Positions 25,189-32,528 of a stretch of DNA of 51,412 nucleotides are shown here, piece after piece (positions within the stretch are counted from its first letter, which is position 1; every line of letters begins with the position of its first letter). Position numbers and translations under genes: made by a program. The DNA is taken from assembly GCA_017412765.1 (NCBI GenBank), contig JAFPWN010000002.1:1-51412 (forward strand). The letters run 5' to 3'. Origin of the DNA: Oscillospiraceae bacterium (GTDB lineage Bacteria; Bacillota; Clostridia; Oscillospirales; Oscillospiraceae). The notes beneath the pieces are model-generated. The model was not told the origin of the DNA and did no database searches. It saw only the letters and a list, made by a program, of their open reading frames with translations.

Positions 25189-26475
25189 TTAACTGCTTTT
25201 CACCGTCTCTTCGATTATATATCGCATGGAGTTAAGATCCATCGCCCCCGGCACATAACCATAGACGTTACCCTCAGCGTCGATCATAAAGGTCGTCGGT
25301 ATGGCGCTGATGCCGTAGGCCATCATCAGCTCGCCGGTAGAGTCCATAAGCACCGGATAGGTGTATCCGTTTTCATCAAGAAAGTCCCTTATCTCTTCCT
25401 CGCTGCCCTCGCCGTTGAAGCCAGGTGTTGCGACGGAGAGTATAACCGCAATCTCACTGTCTGCCCCGTACTCCTCGTAAAGCTTCTGGATATCCGGCAT
25501 CTCGCTCCTGCACGGCGGGCACCATGTAGCCCAGAAGTTCAGAAAAATAACGCGGCCTCTGTAATCCTCAAGCTTATGTGTCGCGCCGTACTGATCGAGA
25601 AGCTCAAAGTCCACTGCCGGAACAGTCTGCCGATCAGCGACTTCTTCATTCTCCTCAGGCGCCGCAGCCTCCTCAGTATCAGGAGCAGGAGCTTCGTTCG
25701 TCTCATCGGGCTGCTCTGAAGCCTCCGCCGCCGTTTCCGTTTCGCGCGTTGAAACTCGGGCAAGAAAGCCCGTCACGCTGTTCATATATCCCGTAACCAT
25801 AAGAAGCCCCATCAAGATAAGAAGAACGCCGCCGATTTTAGCCGTGTAGCGTACAACTCCGCGGTGCTTTTTTATAAGCTCCAAAAGCCCGGTAGTAAAT
25901 ACACCCAGCAACAGAAAGGGTATCGAAAAGCCGAGGGTATAGAGTGCCAGCAGGAGATATCCCCCTGCCCTGTCGGACGTTCCTGCCGCCATAAGGAGAA
26001 CGCTTGAAAGCGCAGGCCCCACGCATGGAGTCCAGGCAAAGCTGAACAAAAAGCCCATTATGAGAGCAGCAAGCGGCGACATAGCCATTCTGTCAATTGT
26101 GAAAGGCAGCCGCTTTTCTTCACTGAGGAGTCCCCTGCCGCCGAATGCTCCGAGCTGATACAGCCCGAAAAGAATAACGATCACCCCGCCTATTCTGGCA
26201 AAAAGAACCCTGTTTCTGCCGAAAATGCTGCCGATCAGCGACATTCCGAGCCCGAGAAGGAATATTGCGAAGCTGACGCCTATCACAAAAAATAGCGTAT
26301 TCAGAAATACTCTGCCCTGTCTTTTTGCCGCGCTCTCATCTTCCGCAGGCGCTCCGCCGGAGAGATATCCGAGGTACAGAGGGATAATCGGCAGAACGCA
26401 TGGTGAAAAGAAGCTTAGAAGTCCCTGTATAAAGACCGCAAAACCCGAAATGCCGGCTGAAATATTAATGCTCAA
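25189..26475 (-). CDS. CcdA-TlpA fusion (thiol:disulfide electron transfer protein)
   Basis: A 428-residue protein in two parts. Residues about 1-245 are CcdA/DsbD-type, six membrane segments with the redox cysteines in FFSPCVLPIIPLYLGY and AWTPCVGPAL. After an acidic, Ala/Glu/Pro-rich linker (about 250-285), residues 290-428 form an extracellular TlpA/thioredoxin domain with W-C-P-P-C near residue 318. CcdA would carry electrons from cytoplasmic thioredoxin to the fused domain outside. The start in frame is a TTG, 12 bases after GGAGG. An out-of-frame ATG seven bases earlier opens only a five-codon ORF (MGLEH) that overlaps it. Confidence 0.9.
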   Translation of the reverse strand: MSINISAGISGFAVFIQGLLSFFSPCVLPIIPLYLGYLSGGAPAEDESAAKRQGRVFLNTLFFVIGVSFAIFLLGLGMSLIGSIFGRNRVLFARIGGVIVILFGLYQLGAFGGRGLLSEEKRLPFTIDRMAMSPLAALIMGFLFSFAWTPCVGPALSSVLLMAAGTSDRAGGYLLLALYTLGFSIPFLLLGVFTTGLLELIKKHRGVVRYTAKIGGVLLILMGLLMVTGYMNSVTGFLARVSTRETETAAEASEQPDETNEAPAPDTEEAAAPEENEEVADRQTVPAVDFELLDQYGATHKLEDYRGRVIFLNFWATWCPPCRSEMPDIQKLYEEYGADSEIAVILSVATPGFNGEGSEEEIRDFLDENGYTYPVLMDSTGELMMAYGISAIPTTFMIDAEGNVYGYVPGAMDLNSMRYIIEETVKSS

Positions 26476-26501
26476 GGCCCATTTTCACCTCCTGCGCCGC
26501 C

Positions 26502-27695
26502 TCACCTTGACGACGGTTTTCTGAACATGAATTTTCTGACTGCGTTGATGCCCAGCTTATATGGCAGCGGCCGCAGCGCTCTGTCCGCCTCCCTGAGCTT
26601 TTCGCGTATCGGAATATTCTGCGGACAGTGCTTTTCGCATTTTCCGCACTGTATGCACTGTGTGGCGAAGGCCGGCTCCTTAGTCAGTCCGACGGTCTGA
26701 GCATACTGGAAGCGGCCGGCAGACTTTGACTCTATGTACATGGCGTTATAGCAGCGGAAGGCTCCGGGTATATCCACGCCCTTTGGACACGGCATGCAGT
26801 ACCTGCACCCGGTACAGCCGACCTTCTCCTTTTCCCTGATCATTGATGAGATCTCAGCGACGGTTTTATAATCATCCTCTGTGAATTCTCCCGCCTTCGC
26901 CTCCGAGGCGATCCGGCAGTTTTCCTGCACCATATCTATGGAGTTCATGCCGGAAAGCACCACCGTCACCTCCGGCTGATTGTAGAGCCAGCGAAAGCCC
27001 CACTCCGCCGCCGACCAGCCGCGGGAGCTGTTCTTTACGACTCTCTTTGCACCATCCGGCAGCATATTGACGAGCTTGCCGCCCCTCAGCGGCTCCATGA
27101 TAACTACGGGGATGCCCTTCGCGGCGGCGGCTCTCAGTCCGTCAACTCCGGCCTGTGCGTACTCGTCAAAGTAGTTGTACTGTATCTGGCAGATATCCCA
27201 GCTGTAGTCGTTCAGTATCGTGAGGAAGTTTTCGGTATTCCCGTGATAGGAAAACCCGATGTTTCTGATGGCGCCGCAGCGTTTTTTCTCCTCTATCCAG
27301 TCGATTATGCCGACGCTCTTGAGCTTTTCCCACATGGCGACGTCCGTGACATGGTGCATGAGATAGTAGTCAACGTGGTCCGTGCGGAGCCGGGCAAGCT
27401 CCTCATTGAAATATCTGTCAATGGCGGCTGCGCTGCCGATAAGGTACTGCGGAAGCTTCGTCGCGATGTTCACCTTGTCCCGGATGCCGTTGCGCTCGAA
27501 GATTTCGCCGATTGCCGCCTCACTGCCGGGATAGATGTATGCCGTGTCAAAGTAGTTGACACCGGCGTCAAAAGCGGTCATGATCTCCCTCTCCGCCTTT
27601 TCAATATCGATTCCTCCGCCTTTCTTTGTAAAACGCATACAGCCGAAGCCGAGGATCGAAAGCTCGCTGCCTGTTTTATCTTTCCTGTACTGCAT
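26502..27695 (-). CDS. Aldo/keto reductase with C-terminal ferredoxin-like domain
   Basis: A 397-residue protein. Residues 1 to about 280 are an aldo/keto reductase barrel with the catalytic tetrad regions GVNYFDTAYIYPGSE (Asp, Tyr), NIATKLP (Lys) and YYLMHHV (His). The C-terminus carries two cysteine clusters, CTGCRYCMPCPKG near residue 293 and CIQCGKCEKHCPQNIP near 345, for iron-sulfur centres. This is the common anaerobe type. The ATG at 27695 has GGAGG eight bases upstream. It leads the operon with ccdA-tlpA and three Gfo/Idh/MocA genes. Confidence 0.92.
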   Translation of the reverse strand: MQYRKDKTGSELSILGFGCMRFTKKGGGIDIEKAEREIMTAFDAGVNYFDTAYIYPGSEAAIGEIFERNGIRDKVNIATKLPQYLIGSAAAIDRYFNEELARLRTDHVDYYLMHHVTDVAMWEKLKSVGIIDWIEEKKRCGAIRNIGFSYHGNTENFLTILNDYSWDICQIQYNYFDEYAQAGVDGLRAAAAKGIPVVIMEPLRGGKLVNMLPDGAKRVVKNSSRGWSAAEWGFRWLYNQPEVTVVLSGMNSIDMVQENCRIASEAKAGEFTEDDYKTVAEISSMIREKEKVGCTGCRYCMPCPKGVDIPGAFRCYNAMYIESKSAGRFQYAQTVGLTKEPAFATQCIQCGKCEKHCPQNIPIREKLREADRALRPLPYKLGINAVRKFMFRKPSSR

Positions 27696-27729
27696 TCTTT
27701 CCACCTCCATAACGTGTCGCTGCCGATAT

Positions 27730-27772
27730 AAAAAATTGCAGGATCTCCAACCGTTATAAGTTGAATCCTGCA
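27730..27772 (-). promoter_or_regulatory. Terminator-like hairpin in the AKR operon leader
   Basis: On the minus strand TGCAGGAT/ATCCTGCA arms (27765-27772 and 27737-27744) with an inner CAAC/GTTG pairing are followed by ATTTTTTATA. The predicted transcription start is only about 8 bases before the hairpin, so it stands in the leader of the AKR mRNA and could attenuate transcription. Confidence 0.55.
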
Positions 27773-27786
27773 CTCTATCTTATTGT

Positions 27787-27815
27787 ATAATACCATCTTC
27801 CAGTCAAATCTTCAA
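27787..27815 (-). promoter_or_regulatory. Sigma-A-type promoter of the AKR operon
   Basis: On the minus strand TTGAAG (27810-27815), 17 bp, TATTAT (27787-27792). Confidence 0.65.
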
Positions 27816-27950
27816 GGGGAATATGAGAAAAATATTCGCCGCAGCGGAGCTCGGCAAGATCGATCTTATGAGAATTAAAAAGCGCTGAGAAACGCCTCTC
27901 AACGATCGCCTGCTCCATACAGTTTTTTTGCATTGTTTTTTCCAATTTCT

Positions 27951-27979
27951 TTGACAATTTACCGGAATAATTTTAATAT
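27951..27979 (+). promoter_or_regulatory. Sigma-A-type promoter of the polysaccharide deacetylase gene
   Basis: TTGACA (27951-27956), 17 bp, TAATAT (27974-27979). Transcription should start near 27986, just before the leader hairpin at 27993. Between this promoter and the AKR promoter (27816-27950) I see no gene. Confidence 0.78.
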
Positions 27980-27992
27980 TCTAACAACAATT

Positions 27993-28020
27993 CCTCCTGC
28001 ATAAGCTTATTTGCAGGAGG
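27993..28020 (+). promoter_or_regulatory. Leader hairpin that buries the deacetylase Shine-Dalgarno
   Basis: A perfect 9-bp stem, CCTCCTGCA (27993-28001) with TGCAGGAGG (28012-28020), and a 10-base loop. The whole GGAGG ribosome binding site is in the 3' arm, eight bases before the ATG. The hairpin begins about seven bases from the predicted 5' end of the mRNA. Confidence 0.7.
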
Positions 28021-28028
28021 GATAAATC

Positions 28029-28820
28029 ATGAATATTTTTGAAAAAGCTCTAAATTGTTTTAAATCACTAAAAACCAAGGAAAAGCGCACTCTGCTTGGG
28101 ATTACTGCCGCACTATGTGCAGTAGCGCTTATCACTTTCGCAGATACGCCCAGATTCATCGCGGCTTCGGCGGCGAAGAAACAGCTTCCGATCTATTGCG
28201 TCGAGCGCGATCAGAAAATGATCTCCATATCCTTCGACGCGGCATGGGGTAATGAGGACACCCAAACGCTGATCGATACACTTGCAAAGTACAACGTAAA
28301 GGCTACGTTCTTTGTCATCGGGCAGTGGGCGGAAAAATACCCCGAAAGCGTCAAGGCTCTATCGGACGCCGGGCATGAGGTCATGAATCACTCGAACGAT
28401 CACGCCCACTTCAACTCACTTTCAACTGATGAGATAATCTCAAACCTCAAGGCGGCAAACGACAGGATCGAGGCTGTCACCGGCGTTCGACCTACCCTAT
28501 TCCGTCCTCCGTACGGAGAATATGACGATCACGTTATAGCCGCCGTGCGCTCAACGGGCATGGAGCCGATACAGTGGAGCGTTGACTCCCTCGACTGGAA
28601 AGACCTCAGCGCAAAGGAAATAACAAAGCGAGTGACGGCAAAGGTCGAGCCCGGCAGCATAGTTCTGTTTCACAACGCCGCAAAGCACACGCCGGAGGCT
28701 CTGCCTGCGATACTCGAATACCTGATAAGCGAGGGCTACACGATAGTGCCGATCTCCGAGCTGATCCTTCCGTCGCCTTACACGATAGACCATACCGGCA
28801 AACAGATCGCGGCAAAATAA
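28029..28820 (+). CDS. Polysaccharide deacetylase, PdaB-like
   Basis: A 263-residue protein with an N-terminal membrane anchor (about residues 22-40) and an extracellular NodB domain. SFDAAWG holds the catalytic Asp in the form typical of PdaB-type proteins, HSNDH supplies the two zinc histidines, and RPPYGEYDDHV and VLFHN are the further motifs. Such enzymes remove acetyl groups from peptidoglycan sugars; PdaB acts in spore maturation. Translation may be controlled by the hairpin covering its ribosome binding site. Confidence 0.88.
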   Translation: MNIFEKALNCFKSLKTKEKRTLLGITAALCAVALITFADTPRFIAASAAKKQLPIYCVERDQKMISISFDAAWGNEDTQTLIDTLAKYNVKATFFVIGQWAEKYPESVKALSDAGHEVMNHSNDHAHFNSLSTDEIISNLKAANDRIEAVTGVRPTLFRPPYGEYDDHVIAAVRSTGMEPIQWSVDSLDWKDLSAKEITKRVTAKVEPGSIVLFHNAAKHTPEALPAILEYLISEGYTIVPISELILPSPYTIDHTGKQIAAK

Positions 28821-28842
28821 TATGCTTGCTGCCACAAACTTC

Positions 28843-28871
28843 TTGAAGCTTCCGACAAAATCTGCTATAAT
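28843..28871 (+). promoter_or_regulatory. Sigma-A-type promoter of the lipoprotein gene
   Basis: TTGAAG (28843-28848), 17 bp, TATAAT (28866-28871), 55 bases before the lipoprotein start. Confidence 0.75.
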
Positions 28872-28926
28872 TTAATTTAATAGGTTCAATATCTTGAACT
28901 GACAGTACGATTTTGGAGGAAAAGAT

Positions 28927-31068
28927 ATGAAGAAAACGATAGCGCTTATTCTCTCGCTGGTCTTTATTCTCAGCGCGCTCGCAGGCTGTGCCGCCGCGCC
29001 GGAAAAGGCCCCCGATAAGCCCGCAGAAAACACCGCTCCGGCGGAAACGCAGAAACCGGAAGAAACAAAGCCTGAGGAAGTCGCTCCGGCAGAGCCTGAT
29101 ACCGCCGCTAAGGACGTTTACTCCGCGGACGGCGACGTTATTTTCGAGGATAACGGCTTCAAGGTAACAACCGCCGGCACGGACATAGACCCCACGGACG
29201 CTGAGGAGCCGACGATCATCTGGCTCGACGTTGAGAATAACAGCGAAAAATATCAGTATCTCGGCGTCACCGGCGGCGTGATCAACGGCTACGCGGGCAC
29301 GGTAGTATTCGGTGACTTCCTGATGGAGGACGGCGAATACTACGGCGCGAGCTACGATTTCGGCACCACTATTCCGTCCGGCACATCGAAAAGAGTAGCT
29401 CTCGGTTATTATCCGCTGAGAGTTCCCGGCATCGACGGCGACACGCTCAAGGAGCTCAGGTTCTTATTCACCTGCGCGGAAGATGAGTACACATGGTACG
29501 ATTATGTTTCCGAGCCCGTTACCATCAGCCTCGGTGAGAAGGTTGAAAACCCGGATATCAAAACACTCGGCAACGTTGTATTTGATAACGAGGATATAAC
29601 GATCGTTTTCGGCGAGCAGGACTACGATGATTACTGGGGTCCCGAGATCCCGATGTACATTGAGAACAAGACCGATTCCTACGTCGCCGTATTCGCCGAC
29701 ACTGCCGAAGTAGACGGTATCGCCTGCGACTATATGTACGCCGGGGTAAACTTCTCGCCGAAATCCTGCGCTTACACTATGATCAGCTTCGACGGCGAGG
29801 CGCGCGAGCTTCTCGGCGTAGAGAATCTCACGATCAATTTTGAATTCACTGCATCCGACAGCATTCAGACCCTCAGCATGGCTCCCACCGTAGCGCTCGA
29901 CCCCATTACCGCTATCTTCCCCGCGCAGGTTTGGGGCAATTATGAGGTTGACGGCGTTAAATTCGACATCAAGCCGAAGGTCAACAGCCTTGTAACGGTC
30001 GAGATTGCTGAGAAAAACGACAGAGGCTTGCTCTTCACCGTCTATGAGACCGCTTCCAAAGAGGCCACCGGATTTGAAGGTGCAGGCGAGCTGTTCGGAA
30101 TCGGCAAGGTTACCGCGGATAAGCTTCACGAGATGCTCTGCGGCGATATGTCAGGCGCCGACGTCTTCGGCAAGGACGAGGATGGCAACTACTACATCTT
30201 CTACCACCCCACCGACGTTCGATTCGACCGGGCAGAAGGCGACGATTGGACAAGCGGCTGGGCTCAGTGGGGTATGCTCCAGGAATGGGCAAACAACGTA
30301 CCTGATCTTATTGAGCTGAAAAATGATCTCCAGCACGTCAGTTACACCAACTCTGAGGTCGATATTATGCTCGCCCGCGCCGCCTGGGATGATGAAACGA
30401 CCTACACTCTCACCGGAAACGAGTACGGCACAGTTGAGACCGATAGCTTCGACGCCACTGCTTACATCGATTTCCTTCTCACACATATGTTCTATCTGAC
30501 CGACGTTGAGGAGATGCCCGAGAGCGATTTCATTTCCGTCAACTTCCCCGAAGAGAAGGTCAGACTTGACTTCTTTGAGGAACCCGGCGGCTACGTCCGT
30601 TACGTGACCGAGGATTACGAGCTTCTCTATGCGGCTGCGTGGGAGGACGAAGAGCTCAGCACTATCTCCGTCATCGAGAGCATGTATTACGCAGCTTGCG
30701 AAAAGGCAGGACTTAAAGAGGCTGACCACAGCCTCGACGCCTTTGAGGGCGCGTGGTATGAGCAGATCGCCGGTCGCTGCGAGCTGATCGTAGAAAAGAC
30801 CGTCGTACCGAGCAAGGTCTACGTTACCGTAAGATGGCCGGAGAGCTACAACATCATGAACGTCTGGAATATGACCGCCACTCTTCTCGACGGAAAGCTC
30901 GAGTATCATAACGCCGAGTATCAGAAGGTAGAGATCGACGAGGACGGCAATGAGATAACCACCGATATGGACTGGGGTCTCAGCGGAACCATTTCCCTTG
31001 ACAGCGGCGAGCTTGTCTGGCATAACGATAATTCCGACGATACCGAGGATACGAGATTCATTCACTGA
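28927..31068 (+). CDS. Large acidic lipoprotein of unknown function
   Basis: A 713-residue protein with a lipoprotein signal (LSALAGC, acylated Cys near residue 21) and a Pro/Glu/Ala/Lys-rich linker to about residue 60. The rest is acidic and rich in aromatic residues. Residues about 65-200 and 205-330 look like two related beta-sandwich units (compare DVIFEDNGFKVTTAG with NVVFDNEDITIVFGE), each with a line on folding next to other chains (WLDVENNSEKYQYL, MYIENKTDSYVAVF). The last ~150 residues (FEGAWYEQIAGRCELIVEK) may be a lipocalin-like barrel. I do not recognise the family. GGAGG precedes the start. It is a single gene between promoter and terminator. Confidence 0.8.
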   Translation: MKKTIALILSLVFILSALAGCAAAPEKAPDKPAENTAPAETQKPEETKPEEVAPAEPDTAAKDVYSADGDVIFEDNGFKVTTAGTDIDPTDAEEPTIIWLDVENNSEKYQYLGVTGGVINGYAGTVVFGDFLMEDGEYYGASYDFGTTIPSGTSKRVALGYYPLRVPGIDGDTLKELRFLFTCAEDEYTWYDYVSEPVTISLGEKVENPDIKTLGNVVFDNEDITIVFGEQDYDDYWGPEIPMYIENKTDSYVAVFADTAEVDGIACDYMYAGVNFSPKSCAYTMISFDGEARELLGVENLTINFEFTASDSIQTLSMAPTVALDPITAIFPAQVWGNYEVDGVKFDIKPKVNSLVTVEIAEKNDRGLLFTVYETASKEATGFEGAGELFGIGKVTADKLHEMLCGDMSGADVFGKDEDGNYYIFYHPTDVRFDRAEGDDWTSGWAQWGMLQEWANNVPDLIELKNDLQHVSYTNSEVDIMLARAAWDDETTYTLTGNEYGTVETDSFDATAYIDFLLTHMFYLTDVEEMPESDFISVNFPEEKVRLDFFEEPGGYVRYVTEDYELLYAAAWEDEELSTISVIESMYYAACEKAGLKEADHSLDAFEGAWYEQIAGRCELIVEKTVVPSKVYVTVRWPESYNIMNVWNMTATLLDGKLEYHNAEYQKVEIDEDGNEITTDMDWGLSGTISLDSGELVWHNDNSDDTEDTRFIH

Positions 31069-31083
31069 TAAATATAGCGAGAT

Positions 31084-31117
31084 CCCCTCAGCGCTTTTTA
31101 TGCTGAGGGGGTCTTTT
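31084..31117 (+). terminator. Terminator of the lipoprotein gene
   Basis: CCCCTCAGC/GCTGAGGGG stem (31084-31092 and 31102-31110) followed by GTCTTTT. It ends against the stop codon of the convergent histidine phosphatase gene. Confidence 0.88.
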
Positions 31118-31845
31118 CAGTCAATTCTGTCTCCGTTTCCGTAGACCTCGCAGAATCGGGCCGAAAAGCTCGGCTCCTCGCCTGCGGAGTACAAATGCGA
31201 AATATCGCCTATTGCGGCTGCGCGAAAGCTTGCGATGCCGGGTCTGCGCTCCTCCGAATACACTGTCGTCACAGAGCTCGGCGCCATCGCCGTTCCGTGC
31301 CAAAGTATCATCGGAGAGACGTTCATAAGATGGCTCAGAAGCACGCAGGTAACGCCGAAATGGCAGAAAAAAGCAAGCGTATCTGTATTCGGGCTTACAG
31401 CGTTATAATACAGTCCGTTTCTGACGTAGCCATGTTCAGCTAATACTGCGTCAAATTCGCGCGTAACACGCTCATAGGACTCCTTTATCCCCGCCGCCCT
31501 GAACACCTCGTTTTCAGCCCAGAGATCGCGCGCAAGCAGTCTTTCGTCCTTCAGCCAGTCCTGCGGAAGCCAGTCCCACGCAACTCCCGGGCGCATATTT
31601 CTGTCCTGACGCTCTACCGCGGGGCCGAACTCCCTCAGCCAGTCGCAGGGCGTCGCTTCCCTTTTCATCTTATCAAGCGTCGGAAGTGAGGTCGCCCTTG
31701 CCCTGCCCATCGTGGAAACGTAGAAATCGGTAATATCCATCTTCGATAAACGCAGAGAGAGCAGCTCCGCCTCCCTCTGTCCTTTATCGGTAAGCCAGTC
31801 GCGCTCGTAGTCAGGGTCTCCGTGGCGTATAAAAAGCAGCTTCAT
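31117..31845 (-). CDS. Histidine phosphatase superfamily protein
   Basis: A 242-residue phosphoglycerate-mutase-like phosphatase. The catalytic R7-H8-G9 stands in LLFIRHGDP, followed by KGQREAELLSLRL, and the second histidine is in FFCHFGVTCVLL. The substrate is not evident. It is a single gene; GAAGG precedes the ATG. It is convergent with the lipoprotein gene and divergent from the exonuclease. Confidence 0.88.
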   Translation of the reverse strand: MKLLFIRHGDPDYERDWLTDKGQREAELLSLRLSKMDITDFYVSTMGRARATSLPTLDKMKREATPCDWLREFGPAVERQDRNMRPGVAWDWLPQDWLKDERLLARDLWAENEVFRAAGIKESYERVTREFDAVLAEHGYVRNGLYYNAVSPNTDTLAFFCHFGVTCVLLSHLMNVSPMILWHGTAMAPSSVTTVYSEERRPGIASFRAAAIGDISHLYSAGEEPSFSARFCEVYGNGDRID

Positions 31846-31896
31846 GAATTTCCTTCACCTTATTTTCTATTTATTTGTTTATCTGATCCTTTTAAC

Positions 31897-31925
31897 TTGA
31901 TTGCGGAACATGCGCGGTGTATTAT
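31897..31925 (+). promoter_or_regulatory. Sigma-A-type promoter of the exonuclease gene
   Basis: TTGATT (31897-31902), 17 bp, TATTAT (31920-31925), 30 bases before the start codon. Confidence 0.65.
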
Positions 31926-31954
31926 ATCAGCAGAAAGAGAACGGAGAAAAAGAA

Positions 31955-32521
31955 ATGAAAAGATACATCGCATTTGACGTCGAAACGCCGAATCACCTGA
32001 ACGACCGCATGAGCGCCATCGGTATTACGGTCATTGAGGACGGCGAGATCGTAAACGAATACTACACTCTTGTAAATCCCGATACTTATTTTGACGCCTT
32101 TAACGTCGAGTTGACCGGAATAACTCCCGAATCGGTTATTTCAGTTCCGAACTTCCCTGCTCTGTGGGCTGAGATAGAGCCGATCATGGACAGCGGAGTG
32201 CTGATAGCGCACAACGCGCCTTTTGATATGTCAGTGCTCGCCAAGTGTCTCAGAGCGTACGATATCGAATGGAAGAGCTGCGCGCCTTACGCCTGCACCT
32301 GTCAGATGGGCCGCCGGCTTCTGCACAATCTCCCGAATCACCGGCTCAACACCATAAGCGACTATCTCGGCATAGAGCTTGACCACCACAACGCCGGAAG
32401 CGACAGCCGCGCCTGCGCAGAGATCCTGCGGTATTATATGCGCCTCGGCGTCAGTATATCGAAGTTCGAGCGGATCTACGATCTGCGATACGGCAGAACG
32501 CTCTCAGGCTCATACAGGTGA
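31955..32521 (+). CDS. DEDDh 3'-5' exonuclease (DNA polymerase III epsilon-like)
   Basis: A 188-residue RNase T/epsilon-type exonuclease. ExoI motif is AFDVETP (D-x-E), ExoII lies in AHNAPFDMSVL, and ExoIII is DHHNAGSDSRACAEIL (H-x4-D). The ATG at 31955 follows GGAGAAAAAGAA; in-frame codons upstream lie between the promoter and the ribosome binding site and are unlikely to be used. Proofreading or repair function is inference from the family. It ends seven bases from the convergent folC stop. Confidence 0.88.
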   Translation: MKRYIAFDVETPNHLNDRMSAIGITVIEDGEIVNEYYTLVNPDTYFDAFNVELTGITPESVISVPNFPALWAEIEPIMDSGVLIAHNAPFDMSVLAKCLRAYDIEWKSCAPYACTCQMGRRLLHNLPNHRLNTISDYLGIELDHHNAGSDSRACAEILRYYMRLGVSISKFERIYDLRYGRTLSGSYR

Positions 32522-32528
32522 GCGTCTT

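Noticed and set aside
27775-27957. A 60-codon minus-strand frame before the AKR operon
   Set aside because: It has no ribosome binding site, and its end covers the AKR promoter; no recognisable product.
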